DNA of 44,813 bases. Source: Pseudomonadales bacterium. GTDB taxonomy: Bacteria; Pseudomonadota; Gammaproteobacteria; Pseudomonadales; Azotimanducaceae. Positions 35,032 to 43,520 of this stretch are shown here, one piece after another; within the stretch, counting starts at the first letter, position 1; each line of letters begins with the position of its first letter. Below the pieces are notes generated by a model, which saw only the letters and a program-made list of their open reading frames with translations, did no database searches and was not told the origin of the DNA. The DNA is taken from the NCBI GenBank assembly GCA_007131295.1, contig SLQW01000139.1, positions 1-44,813 of the forward strand, given 5' to 3'. The position numbers and the translations under genes are program-made.

Positions 35032-37188
35032 ATGAAGACCATGGCTATATCCCTCGGACTCCTCGGCGGAGCACTGTTGTGCATGCCGGAAACGACCGTC
35101 TCAGCTTCACAGCGGGGTGAGCAGCCGGCAAGCAGCCTCGAAACTATCGTCGTCACGGCGCGGCTGCGGGAAGAGGCAGCGCGGGATGTGCCCTTCGCCC
35201 TGACAGTTTTCGACGGTTTGGCCCTGGAGCAGCGCCGCATCGACGATACCCTAAGCCTGTTTCGGCACGTTCCCGGCCTGTCGTTAACGAGCTTCGACGA
35301 CGGTCGCTTCGCCTACTTCCAGCTGCGTGGTATCGGCCCCCTCAGTCAGGCTATCAGTCCGGATGACGGCTCCGTGGTGACCTATGTCGATGGCGTCCCG
35401 CAGCCAGTTTACGCATCGGAGTTTGCCTATCTGGAGCTCGAACGATTCGAGGTGCTGCGGGGCCCGCAGGGCACGCTGTTCGGACGCAACAGCCAGGGCG
35501 GAGCACTCAATATCACCACGCGCGCGCCGGGCGATACACTTCTGACCCGCGGGCGGCTTGAGGGCGGCGAGGACGGTTACCTGCTTGCGCAAGGATCGAT
35601 TTCCGGACCTCTCGTCGAGGATCATCTCAGAGCAGGCATTACTTTACGGGCATCGAACGTCAACGGGTTCATTCCGAACATCGCGCCAGGAGGCGGCAAG
35701 CTCGGGGATCGCGAGTCCTACGCAGGGCGCGGCACACTGGTTTTCACGCCTTCCGGGGAAACCGGCCCACGGTTCACGCTCGCTGCGAACGCAGACCGGC
35801 AGATCAGCTCTCCGTTCTACTACGTCCTGCGCGGGCAGCCTCGCGCCCAGGTCGAACTCAATCCCGAGAACGAGGTCAAGCGGACCGCATGGGGTGTCAG
35901 TCTCACATCCGAGGTTTCCCTGGGTGGCTGGGACCTGACGTCCGTCACGGCGGGCAACGGCTTTCGCAACGATCAGTTCACCGACGACACAGATGGTCTC
36001 ATCTATGGCCCGTTATTCGGACAGCCACCGTCGGACTTCCTGCCACCTCTGTCGTTTTCCGACTGGCAGGAAGATGAGCGGCGCTTCTACCAGGAGCTCA
36101 GGCTTTCGAACACTGAGAAACAGGAACTCAGCTGGACGGCAGGTCTCGTCTACTTCCGTTCAGATTTCGAAACCGATCTCAAGAATCGCTCGACGTTTTC
36201 GCCTTTCTTGAGCGGCGACCGCGACGCGACGCAGAAGATTGACTCCTACGCGGCTTTCGGCGAGATCACGGCACCGCTGGCTTCGCCTCGGGTGCAGGGC
36301 ACCCTCGGTCTTCGCTTTACACGCGACGAGAAATCGCTCGACTCGACTTTCCAGGGCGTCGGCTTCCCGGGGTCCGTCGACGCCTTCGCGCAGCAGTCCA
36401 GCGCGAACTTCAACCTGTGGACCGGCCGCGCGGCGTTGCTTTGGGAGGCGACCGACGATATCAACCTCTATGCAACCATCGGTCGCGGCGCCAAGAGCGG
36501 CGGCTTCCCCCGCTTCACGCTCAGCGCAGCGGTGGGTCAGGATAGCGAGGCCTACGCGGAATCCACGTCCTGGACCTACGAAGTCGGCGCCAAGTCACTA
36601 CTACCCGGAGGACGTGGCGAGATCGAGTTGTCCGGCTTCTACAACGACGTCAGCGACGAGCAACTCTTCGTGCTCGACTTCATCAACTTCACCTTCGTCC
36701 CGGTGAACCTGGACACCCGCAGCTATGGCGTCGAAGCGCAAGGCAGCTATGTGCTGAGCGACAGCTGGTCCATGGCGGGCGGCCTGTCGTGGACTCGAGG
36801 CCAAATTCGTGAAGCCTCACCACTCACTGGAGCAGAGCGCGGCAACCGCATTCCGAACGTCGCCAGACTGAGTTCGACGCTGACCCTGAACTACCAGGGC
36901 GCCGAGTTCCCGCTCGGCAATCGCACCGCTGCCCCGATGGCCATCTTCACCCATCAGTACGTGAGTTCGCGCGCAGCGGATGTCGCGGGCAGCTTCAACA
37001 TGCCGTCCTACCACAACGTGGATGCGCGCGTGGGGTTGCGTTTCGGAGGCATGGAAGTCTATGCGTTCGGCCGCAACCTCTTCGACACGACCCAGGAGTT
37101 GAACGGCGTGCTCTACGGTCCGGGTGTCGAGGGGGCCTCGCTCGGGCGCGGCCGCATCGTCGGTATCGGCCTGACCACCACGCTTTGA
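35032..37188 (+). CDS. TonB-dependent siderophore-type receptor (718 aa)
   Basis: A 718-aa TBDT. The signal peptide is short (MAISLGLLGGALLCMPETTVSA), and the plug starts LETIVVTARLREE. Plug motifs are present: FQLRGIG, VTYVDGVPQPVYASEFAYLELERFEVLRGPQGTLFGRNSQGGALNITTRAP. The barrel carries typical strands (GRGAKSGGFPRF, NPxS-like YAESTSWTYEVGAKS, YNDVSDEQLF). The arrangement with a PchR-like regulator resembles FyuA/FptA-type loci, and the VDGVPQ-ERFEVLRGPQGTLFG pattern is close to FyuA-like receptors. The substrate is unassigned. Translation starts at ATG 35032. It overlaps a possible TTG of the methyltransferase gene. Confidence 0.92.
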   Translation: MKTMAISLGLLGGALLCMPETTVSASQRGEQPASSLETIVVTARLREEAARDVPFALTVFDGLALEQRRIDDTLSLFRHVPGLSLTSFDDGRFAYFQLRGIGPLSQAISPDDGSVVTYVDGVPQPVYASEFAYLELERFEVLRGPQGTLFGRNSQGGALNITTRAPGDTLLTRGRLEGGEDGYLLAQGSISGPLVEDHLRAGITLRASNVNGFIPNIAPGGGKLGDRESYAGRGTLVFTPSGETGPRFTLAANADRQISSPFYYVLRGQPRAQVELNPENEVKRTAWGVSLTSEVSLGGWDLTSVTAGNGFRNDQFTDDTDGLIYGPLFGQPPSDFLPPLSFSDWQEDERRFYQELRLSNTEKQELSWTAGLVYFRSDFETDLKNRSTFSPFLSGDRDATQKIDSYAAFGEITAPLASPRVQGTLGLRFTRDEKSLDSTFQGVGFPGSVDAFAQQSSANFNLWTGRAALLWEATDDINLYATIGRGAKSGGFPRFTLSAAVGQDSEAYAESTSWTYEVGAKSLLPGGRGEIELSGFYNDVSDEQLFVLDFINFTFVPVNLDTRSYGVEAQGSYVLSDSWSMAGGLSWTRGQIREASPLTGAERGNRIPNVARLSSTLTLNYQGAEFPLGNRTAAPMAIFTHQYVSSRAADVAGSFNMPSYHNVDARVGLRFGGMEVYAFGRNLFDTTQELNGVLYGPGVEGASLGRGRIVGIGLTTTL

Positions 37189-37193
37189 CGCCG

Positions 37194-37916
37194 ATGACCG
37201 GCTATGCGGTCACGGCCCAGTTCTACGATCCGATGGCCGATGCATCGCACGCGCACGTCCGCGTGCAGATCAGCGAGGCCTTGAAGGGACTCGAAGCCGG
37301 GGACCATCCCATCGTCGACATCGGCGCCGGCACCGGGCTCACCACGCGAGCCATCGCCTGCGCCTTGCCCGAAATCGAGATCCTCGCGGTCGAACCGGAC
37401 CCGGTCATGCGCTCGGCACTGATGACCCGGGTCTGGTCTGACCCCGACTTGCGCCGCCGCGTCAGCATGCTGCCCATGTCGATACTCGATGCTCCTCTAA
37501 CGCCCGTGATCGCCGGTGCTGTCACGAGCGCCTCCCTCGTCCACTTCAGTCCGGAAGAACGCGCTCGACTCTGGAAGCTGCTCGCGGAGCGACTGCTGCC
37601 AGCCGGGCGCATCGTCATCGAGATTCAGTGTCCGCTGGCCACGGAAGTGCCGGAGACCCTCCTGGCGAGTGAGCGCATCGGACGCATCCATTACGAGGGC
37701 TGGGCGCGTGCCACTCCGGTGGACCCCCAAAGGCAGCACTGGCACATGACCTACATCACCCGCTGCGGTGACATCGAGATCGCTCGACAGTCGACGGATT
37801 ACGTTTGCTGGGTCGTGTCGGCCCAGGACGTTCTCGAGGAAGCGCGTTCGGCAGGGCTCGCCGGTACAGTCACTGGAGATCTGGTCGTACTCCGCAAGGC
37901 GGCGAGGGTGACATGA
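37194..37916 (+). CDS. Class I SAM-dependent methyltransferase
   Basis: A 240-aa class I methyltransferase. Motif I is IVDIGAGTGLTTRAIA (about 40-53), and the acidic end of beta2 is LAVEPDP. TSASLVHFSPEERARLWKLLAERLLPAGRIVIEIQ is a Methyltransf_25-type motif IV/V segment. The start ATG 37194 lies 5 nt after the TBDT stop; a TTG at 37185 would overlap that stop. No clear ribosome-binding site exists, which suggests coupling to the receptor gene. The acceptor substrate is unknown; a small molecule is likely from the domain form. It may modify a siderophore-like ligand, which is inferred only from the position. Confidence 0.88.
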   Translation: MTGYAVTAQFYDPMADASHAHVRVQISEALKGLEAGDHPIVDIGAGTGLTTRAIACALPEIEILAVEPDPVMRSALMTRVWSDPDLRRRVSMLPMSILDAPLTPVIAGAVTSASLVHFSPEERARLWKLLAERLLPAGRIVIEIQCPLATEVPETLLASERIGRIHYEGWARATPVDPQRQHWHMTYITRCGDIEIARQSTDYVCWVVSAQDVLEEARSAGLAGTVTGDLVVLRKAARVT

Positions 37917-37926
37917 ACGCCGCGTC

Positions 37927-38676
37927 TCACTCAAGGGACGGCGCGTGCCCGGCCCGGTCCTGGACGATGCGCCCGTCCACCATTTCGATCACCCGGTCGC
38001 AACCCTCGGCCAAATCCAGATCGTGGGTAACGATGATGAAGGCGCAACCGAATTCGCGGTTGAACCGGCGCAGTAACGAGAAAGCCTGCGCCGAGGTTTC
38101 GGTGTCGAGATTGCCGGTGGGCTCATCGGCCAGTACCACCGGCGGACGGTGAATCAGCGCCCGGCATATCGCCACGCGCTGCTGCTGTCCGCCAGAGAGT
38201 TCCTTGGGACGGCGGTGAGCGTATTGCTTCAGACCCACAGCATCGAGCAACTCCAGTGCCTGGGCCGCAACCTCCTCGTCTTCCCGCCCCAGCGCCGCCC
38301 AGCGCGGGAGTTGGACATTGTCCAGTGCGGTGAACGCAGTCAGAAGGTGATGGAACTGGAACACGAAGCCCAGCACCTGGCCCCGCAGCCGCGAGCGCGC
38401 CACGTCATCCAGCTGGCGGGTGGCATGCCCAGCTATCCACACCTCGCCTGCCGTCGGCTGGTCCAGCAGGCCAATGAGATTGAGCAGCGTGCTCTTGCCG
38501 GAGCCCGAGGGGCCGACCATCGCCAGGAACTCGCCCGGCCCGACCTCCAGATCGATGCCATGCAGCACCTCGGTCTCGACCGGCGTACCGACGTTGTAGC
38601 ACTTGCGCACACCCTGCAGCCGCAGGATCGGCTCGCGCTGCCCGGCCGGTGAGGCTCCCGTCGACGCTTCAGCCAT
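37927..38676 (-). CDS. ABC transporter ATPase, LolD/MacB-like
   Basis: A 249-aa ATPase of the LolD/MacB (FtsE-like) type. Walker A is GPSGSGKST, the Q-loop lies in [16 protein letters not shown], the signature motif is [19 protein letters not shown], Walker B is VVLADEPTG with NLDTETS following, and the H-loop is IIVTHD. Q-loop FQFHHLL and the D-loop are typical of LolD. The ATG 38676 overlaps the stop of the permease gene by 8 nt; an extension to 38739 lies within it. It works with the permease and the HlyD protein from the same operon. The 3' end lies 11 nt from the convergent methyltransferase gene. Confidence 0.92.
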   Translation of the reverse strand: MAEASTGASPAGQREPILRLQGVRKCYNVGTPVETEVLHGIDLEVGPGEFLAMVGPSGSGKSTLLNLIGLLDQPTAGEVWIAGHATRQLDDVARSRLRGQVLGFVFQFHHLLTAFTALDNVQLPRWAALGREDEEVAAQALELLDAVGLKQYAHRRPKELSGGQQQRVAICRALIHRPPVVLADEPTGNLDTETSAQAFSLLRRFNREFGCAFIIVTHDLDLAEGCDRVIEMVDGRIVQDRAGHAPSLE

Positions 38677-39901
38677 CGCGGATCGCCGTGACCGGGTCGA
38701 GCAGGGCCGCCCTACGTGCCGGGAAATAGGCCGAGACAATACCCGTCAGCGTCGCCAGCGCGGCGGCTCCGAGCAACAGCCCTGCGCCTGCAGTGACGTC
38801 GAAGAAGGCTTCCTCGGCAGGTCGCTCGGCAAACCAGCTGAACAGCTGGACCATGCCGAGGCCCGCCAAGGACCCTATCGCCGATCCCACCAGACCGACC
38901 AGACCGCCTTGGACGAGGAAAACCACCAGCACCTGGTTCGAGGTGGAGCCCATTGCACGCAGAATGCCGATCTCGCGGCGACGCTGGACCACCGAGACAG
39001 CCAGGACGCTGGCGATGCCGAAAGCCACCGACACGCCAACGAAGGTCTGGATGAGCGTGGTCGACTGGCTCTGCGACCTCAGGGCGTTGAGCAGCTGCGC
39101 GTTGGTCTCCATCCAGCTCTCGGCGGTAATGCCGTAACGAAGATCGAGTTCCCGCGCCAATTGCTCGGCGGCAAAGATCTCGTCTACGGTGATGTCGATA
39201 CTGGTGATCCCTCCCGGAAGGTCCAGCAGGGTCTGCGCGGGGCGGATGGGCAGGAACACGAAACGCTCGTCGAGATCGCGAACACCCAGGCTGAAAACGC
39301 CCGCTATCTGGAAGCTCCCCGCGCGCGCATCGGTGCCTTCCAGGCGCACCCGATCGCCCACGCCCACACCGAGTTCATCTGCCAGCAATTTGCCGATCAC
39401 GATATCCGTGGCCGTGGGCCGAAACACACCGCTGACCATGCGCTCCGGAACCGGGACGATCCGCGCGTAGCGCGCCGGGTCGACGCCAAGTATGGCCACC
39501 GACTTGAACGCCTCGCCCCGGCGGGCGAAGGCCGGACCCGAGACCAAAGGCGAGACTGCGGTGATCTGCGGGTAATCCTCCAGCGCGGCGGCGATCGCCT
39601 GCCAGTTCTGCACCGAACGCAGCCGCCGGGCACGTTCGTTTCGTCGCTGGGCCGCCACCGCCAGGCCCTCGACGGCATGAAGTTCTCGGACCACTTCGTC
39701 CGGGGCTCTAAGCTTGATGTGTGCCTGGGTGCCCAGGGTGCGCTCGACCAGGTTGTCCTGCAGCCCGGAGATCAGGGCCAGCAGGAACACGATGACCGCG
39801 ACCCCGAGCGCCACCCCGAGGATGATCAGCAGGCTCTGGCTGCGACCCTCCTTGAGAAACTCCACCGCCAGCCGTGTTTCATACCAGAGAGGAATGCGCA
39901 T
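38669..39901 (-). CDS. FtsX/MacB-type ABC transporter permease
   Basis: A 410-aa permease with the MacB/LolC topology: an N-terminal TM ([26 protein letters not shown]), a large periplasmic domain (about residues 45-275), and three C-terminal TMs ([69 protein letters not shown]). The FtsX motif around [19 protein letters not shown] and AAVLDP-like [14 protein letters not shown] are present. The ATG 39901 overlaps the HlyD stop in TGATG, indicating coupling. Such permeases mostly act by mechanotransmission: they move substrates from the periplasm with an adaptor protein. A lipoprotein or small-molecule substrate is possible. Confidence 0.9.
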   Translation of the reverse strand: MRIPLWYETRLAVEFLKEGRSQSLLIILGVALGVAVIVFLLALISGLQDNLVERTLGTQAHIKLRAPDEVVRELHAVEGLAVAAQRRNERARRLRSVQNWQAIAAALEDYPQITAVSPLVSGPAFARRGEAFKSVAILGVDPARYARIVPVPERMVSGVFRPTATDIVIGKLLADELGVGVGDRVRLEGTDARAGSFQIAGVFSLGVRDLDERFVFLPIRPAQTLLDLPGGITSIDITVDEIFAAEQLARELDLRYGITAESWMETNAQLLNALRSQSQSTTLIQTFVGVSVAFGIASVLAVSVVQRRREIGILRAMGSTSNQVLVVFLVQGGLVGLVGSAIGSLAGLGMVQLFSWFAERPAEEAFFDVTAGAGLLLGAAALATLTGIVSAYFPARRAALLDPVTAIRDG

Positions 39902-41109
39902 CACTGGCGCCTCGGCCGGACTCGCTGACCCGCCTCGACTGGCGCACTGGCGGGGAGCACGCGATCTCCCGCGGCGAGACCGGAGTGCACTTCGCTGCTG
40001 GTCAGACCCCGCAGGCCGAGGCGTATCTCACGGTCTTCGACCCTGTTGCCCTCGATCCGCCAAACCTGCGCTCGCTCTCCGGCGAGATCCCGCAAGGCTT
40101 CGTTCGGTACCGCAAGCACACCGTCACGTTCGCCGATAAGGATGTCGACGGACACGGTCATATCCTGGCGCAGAAACTCGGGCGGCTCGGCCACGGCGAG
40201 CCGCAGCTCGAGATTGCCGCGCTCGGCGTCGACCTGCGGCGAGATGAACACCAGCTCGGCCTCGAACCGCTGGCCGGGGAATGCATCGGCCTCGACCCTT
40301 GCGAACTGCCCGATGCCCAGTCCCTGCAGACTGACCTCGTCGACGGGTGCCTCGATCTCCAGACGGCCTTCCGGCGAGATCGTCAGAAGCGCACTTCCCG
40401 GCTGTATCGTATCGCCCGGCTCCACCCGGCGACGCAGCACCGTGCCCGGTACCGGACTGCGAATACGGGTCCGCGCATGCTCGGCCTCAGCGAGTTCCAC
40501 GGCGTGCCGGGCGTCGGCGATCGCCTGCTCAGCGAGCAGCCACTCGTTGCCGCTGGCAGCCAGGGTACGGTCACGCAGGCTGGCTCGCGCGAGTGCTGCT
40601 TCGGCCCGCTCGAGCTCGAGGCGACTGCGGTCGAGTTCTTCGGTGCTGATCAGATTCCGGGCCAGCAGCTCCTCGCGGCGCTCCGCCTCGCGTTCGGCCT
40701 GCGCCAGCGCAGCGCGCGCCTCACGCAGCGCGGCCTCGGCATCCGGGCGGTCGAACTCGGCCAGCCGGGACAGCCTCAGCTCGGCCTGCCGCAATGCGGA
40801 ACGTGCCCGCGACAACGCCGCCTGCTGGGTCGCATCCTCCAGCAACACGAGCGGCTCGCCGGCCGCAACGGTTTCACCTTCGTCCGTAGCCACCGTGCGC
40901 ACGGTGCCGATAATCTCGCTGCCAACCTGCACCCGATGGCGGGTGATTACGCGGCCAGTGGTCACCACGTTCTGCAACAGACTGCCGCGCTGGACTTCCA
41001 GAGCGGGAACGGCGGGCCCGAGAATTCGCCCAGCGAGCAGCGGCACGACCACTACGAGTACCAGGGCCGCCAGAATGATCCGAGACCGAGTCAAAAACCT
41101 TGTTTTCAT
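39901..41109 (-). CDS. HlyD/MacA-like periplasmic adaptor
   Basis: A 402-aa membrane-fusion (periplasmic adaptor) protein. An N-terminal TM (RIILAALVLVVVVPLLAG) is followed by the lipoyl half-motif (SEIIGTVRTVATDEGETVAAGEPLVLLE), an alpha-helical hairpin of about 100 residues rich in Ala, Glu and Arg, and the second lipoyl half (RTRIRSPVPGTVLRRRVEPGDTIQPG). Beta-barrel and membrane-proximal domains end in VEAGQRVRPRRQ. The ATG at 41109 is chosen (a GTG 6 nt upstream is possible). It is the first gene of the operon HlyD-permease-ATPase, a MacAB-like tripartite pump. No TolC gene is nearby. Neighbouring TBDTs suggest export of a metallophore-like or lipid substrate, but this is unproven. Confidence 0.9.
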   Translation of the reverse strand: MKTRFLTRSRIILAALVLVVVVPLLAGRILGPAVPALEVQRGSLLQNVVTTGRVITRHRVQVGSEIIGTVRTVATDEGETVAAGEPLVLLEDATQQAALSRARSALRQAELRLSRLAEFDRPDAEAALREARAALAQAEREAERREELLARNLISTEELDRSRLELERAEAALARASLRDRTLAASGNEWLLAEQAIADARHAVELAEAEHARTRIRSPVPGTVLRRRVEPGDTIQPGSALLTISPEGRLEIEAPVDEVSLQGLGIGQFARVEADAFPGQRFEAELVFISPQVDAERGNLELRLAVAEPPEFLRQDMTVSVDILIGERDGVLAVPNEALRDLAGERAQVWRIEGNRVEDREIRLGLRGLTSSEVHSGLAAGDRVLPASAPVEAGQRVRPRRQ

Positions 41110-41142
41110 GGGCACGCAAGCTTACCGGATCATCTACAGGTT

Positions 41143-41173
41143 CCGGGTCACTTAGAACCCGGCGGCCCGGGTT
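41143..41173. promoter_or_regulatory. Overlapping alternative hairpins in the divergent leader
   Basis: CCGGGT (41143-41148) can pair with ACCCGG (41157-41162). AACCCGG (41156-41162) can instead pair with CCGGGTT (41167-41173), which is followed by TT. The two pairings share the same strand of bases, so they exclude each other. They lie between the HlyD and BtuB-like genes. The plus-strand version resembles a small terminator/antiterminator pair, but the motif could equally be a repressor operator. Confidence 0.3.
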
Positions 41174-41341
41174 TTGCGTCAATGCAAGGCCATTTGGGCT
41201 TCCGAGTTACGACAAAAAAGAGGTTTAGAGTGGTCTGAGGCCGAGCCACCGTCCAGTATCGGCTCGCCAGGTTCGGTCTCGGCCACGGCTCGATGCACCC
41301 GGAATTACATCGTGTTTCCCAGTCCGATCGAGGCTACAGTT

Positions 41342-43189
41342 ATGGACGTTGTCCATCTTAAGAGCCCCATGCCGTTTTCGCGTTCGTCATTTCTGGCCGC
41401 AGTCCTCTACGCAGCCGGATTACTCCTTATGCCCGCCGCATCGCTTGCGGGCGACAACCGGCTCGAGACGCTCATTGTCACGGCCAGCCCCATCGCCCGG
41501 CCGCTGGCCGAACTCGACCAGTCGGTGACGCTGCTCACCCGGGACGACATCCTGGCTGCACCGGTCGCGGACCTCGCCTCGCTATTGCAGCTCGCTGGCG
41601 GGGTGGACGTGCGCCAGCGCGGCGGACCCGGGGTGCAGGCAGACGTCGGCGTGCGCGGCACCGCCTTCGAGCAGACCCGCATCCTGCTCGACGGAGTGCC
41701 CATGGGCGACCCGCAGACCGGCCATCACGACCTCAACCTGCCGCTGCCGCTGGAGCACCTTGAGCGTATCGAGATCGTCAAGGGGCCAGGTTCTGCAGCG
41801 TTCGGGCCCGGTGTAACGGGTGGGACGATCAATTTCGTCACGCGCCGTCCGGAGGCCTTCGAGGCCGGCGCCTTTCTGCGGGGCGGCCAGCATGACTATC
41901 TTGGCCTGGGCGCGCACCTCGGCTGGTCCGGTGAGCATTCCGGGCATCTCGTGTCGGCGTCGCGGCGCCGTTCCGATGGCCACATCAGCAACGAGCCCAC
42001 GGACTTCGATTTGGTCTCCGCCTACTACAGCGGCCACTTCGACCTGGGCGAACACAGCGTGCGCATCGGAGCGGGCATCGACGATCGCGACTTCGGCGCG
42101 TTCAAGTTCTACGTCGACCGCTTCCCCGATCAGCGCGAGGAGACCCGTACGCTGAGTGCGCAGGCCAGCGCGGACGTGCACGCGGGTGCGTGGCTGTTGA
42201 CGCCGGCGCTGTCCTGGCGTCAGCACGAGGACTGGTTCCGGACCCACATTCCCGCGCTGAGTGCCGACTTCATCAATGAACATGAGACCCGCGTTCTGCG
42301 GGCGCGACTGGGGGCGCGACGCGAGACGGCGCTGGGCACGCTGGCGCTCGGAGCGGGCCTGGCGGAGGAGCGCATCGATAGCACGGCACTAGGCGATCAC
42401 GACCGGCGCGAGAACAGCGTCTGGGGCGAGCAACAGTTCAACCTCGGCGATCGCTGGCGCCTCGCGCTGAGTGCCGCCTGGGTTGACTACAGCGACTACG
42501 GCGATTCGTTCCTGCCGGGGGCCTCGCTCGGATTACAGCTCCGCGACGACACCGCGGTGTTCGCGTCACTGGCGCGCTCGGTGCGCATCCCGAGCTACAT
42601 CGAACAGTTTCTGCGCGGTGGCGCCGGCAACGAGGGCAATCCGAACCTCGTTCCGGAGCGCTCCTGGCAGGGCGAGTTGGGACTACGCTGGCAGCAGCGC
42701 GCTCAAAGCCTGTCGATTGCACTATTCGAACGCCGCACGCAAAACCTGATCGACTGGGGCCGCAGCAGCCCCGACGTCGACTTCCTGGCCGGTAACTTCG
42801 GCGGTCATCGCACGCGCGGCGGTGAGATCGAATACCGCTTCGAAGCAACGGCGTTTGCAGGCTGGCGACTTGCCTATACCCACCTGCACACGCGGCTCGA
42901 TACACGCGGCCTGGAGATGGCCTACGCACTCGATCATCCGCGTCATGAGCTCGTCACCGCCTTGGATCTGCGCTGGTTGCCGAATCTACATCAAGCGCTG
43001 CAACTGCGCTGGGTGGATCGGCGTGGTGGCGAGTCGGTCACGCTGCTTGCGTCGCGGCTGAGCTGGCAATGGCGGCAGCTCACGCTCTCGCTTGAAGGCA
43101 GCAATTTGCTCGATCGCGATTACGTAGAGGCCGGCTTCGCGCCGCAACCAGGCCGATGGGTCGTAGCGGGAATCGCCTGGCGCCTTTGA
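41342..43189 (+). CDS. BtuB-like TonB-dependent receptor (615 aa)
   Basis: A 615-aa TBDT, of the size and motif set of BtuB-type receptors. The signal peptide is FLAAVLYAAGLLLMPAASLA, and RLETLIVTASPI marks the TonB box. Plug motifs follow: LLQLAGGVDVRQRGGPGVQADVGVRG, QTRILLDGVPMGDPQTGHH, LERIEIVKGPGSAAFGPGVTGGTINFVTRRP. The barrel ends in a Leu (GIAWRL), less typical than Phe but acceptable. There is no cobalamin riboswitch upstream (no box GCCACTG-type element recognised). A later start at 41369 is possible, since AAGAG precedes it and the signal peptide would be shorter. The substrate may be a cobalamin-like or other metal complex; not determinable here. Confidence 0.88.
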   Translation: MDVVHLKSPMPFSRSSFLAAVLYAAGLLLMPAASLAGDNRLETLIVTASPIARPLAELDQSVTLLTRDDILAAPVADLASLLQLAGGVDVRQRGGPGVQADVGVRGTAFEQTRILLDGVPMGDPQTGHHDLNLPLPLEHLERIEIVKGPGSAAFGPGVTGGTINFVTRRPEAFEAGAFLRGGQHDYLGLGAHLGWSGEHSGHLVSASRRRSDGHISNEPTDFDLVSAYYSGHFDLGEHSVRIGAGIDDRDFGAFKFYVDRFPDQREETRTLSAQASADVHAGAWLLTPALSWRQHEDWFRTHIPALSADFINEHETRVLRARLGARRETALGTLALGAGLAEERIDSTALGDHDRRENSVWGEQQFNLGDRWRLALSAAWVDYSDYGDSFLPGASLGLQLRDDTAVFASLARSVRIPSYIEQFLRGGAGNEGNPNLVPERSWQGELGLRWQQRAQSLSIALFERRTQNLIDWGRSSPDVDFLAGNFGGHRTRGGEIEYRFEATAFAGWRLAYTHLHTRLDTRGLEMAYALDHPRHELVTALDLRWLPNLHQALQLRWVDRRGGESVTLLASRLSWQWRQLTLSLEGSNLLDRDYVEAGFAPQPGRWVVAGIAWRL

Positions 43190-43193
43190 GGAC

Positions 43194-43257
43194 GGTCTCG
43201 GGACGCCACGACGCGACGTGCTGTTTTTCGGTATTCCGGCGGGCGACGAGACCTTTT
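43194..43257 (+). terminator. Imperfect hairpin followed by TTTT after the BtuB-like gene
   Basis: GGTCTCG (43194-43200) is complementary to CGAGACC (43247-43253), which is followed by TTTT. Between them lies a GC-rich stretch with partial complementarity (GGACGCC against GGCGGGCG). The stem is long and imperfect, so the terminator call is tentative. It is just after the BtuB-like stop codon. Confidence 0.45.
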
Positions 43258-43307
43258 GCCTCAAAGCCGAAACGTTCTGACGCCCTACCGGCGCCATAGG
43301 CAGCGTC

Positions 43308-43342
43308 TTGCGGCGATAAAGTGTTATGTTATATCATTATTT
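43308..43342 (+). promoter_or_regulatory. Promoter with Zur-box-like sequence for the last TBDT
   Basis: TTGCGG (43308-43313) and TATATC (43330-43335), spaced by 16 nt, form a weak sigma70-type promoter. The -10 lies in ATGTTATATCATTATTT (43326-43342), which fits the Zur consensus ATGTTATA-n-TATAACAT at 12 of 16 defined positions. The left half is perfect. The TBDT start codon lies 178 nt further on. The remaining sequence of the 331-nt gap 43190-43520 has no other gene I can support. Confidence 0.5.
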
Positions 43343-43520
43343 TGAAGATCAAGCACGCTAACCCTCGAACGGACGCGCCCCTTGGGGAAAGGGTCGGGGC
43401 AGTTCGCTCCACCCGAAATGGAGAGGCAAAGCGGCCGCGGAGCCCTTCTCGATGCCCGCGCATTCACGCGGGGGCGTTGATGCATCCGACTGACTCAACG
43501 ATGGATTAGATGGTGAAGCC

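Noticed and set aside
41110-41341. Cobalamin riboswitch before the BtuB-like gene
   Set aside because: No conserved B12-box elements were recognised, and the leader is short.
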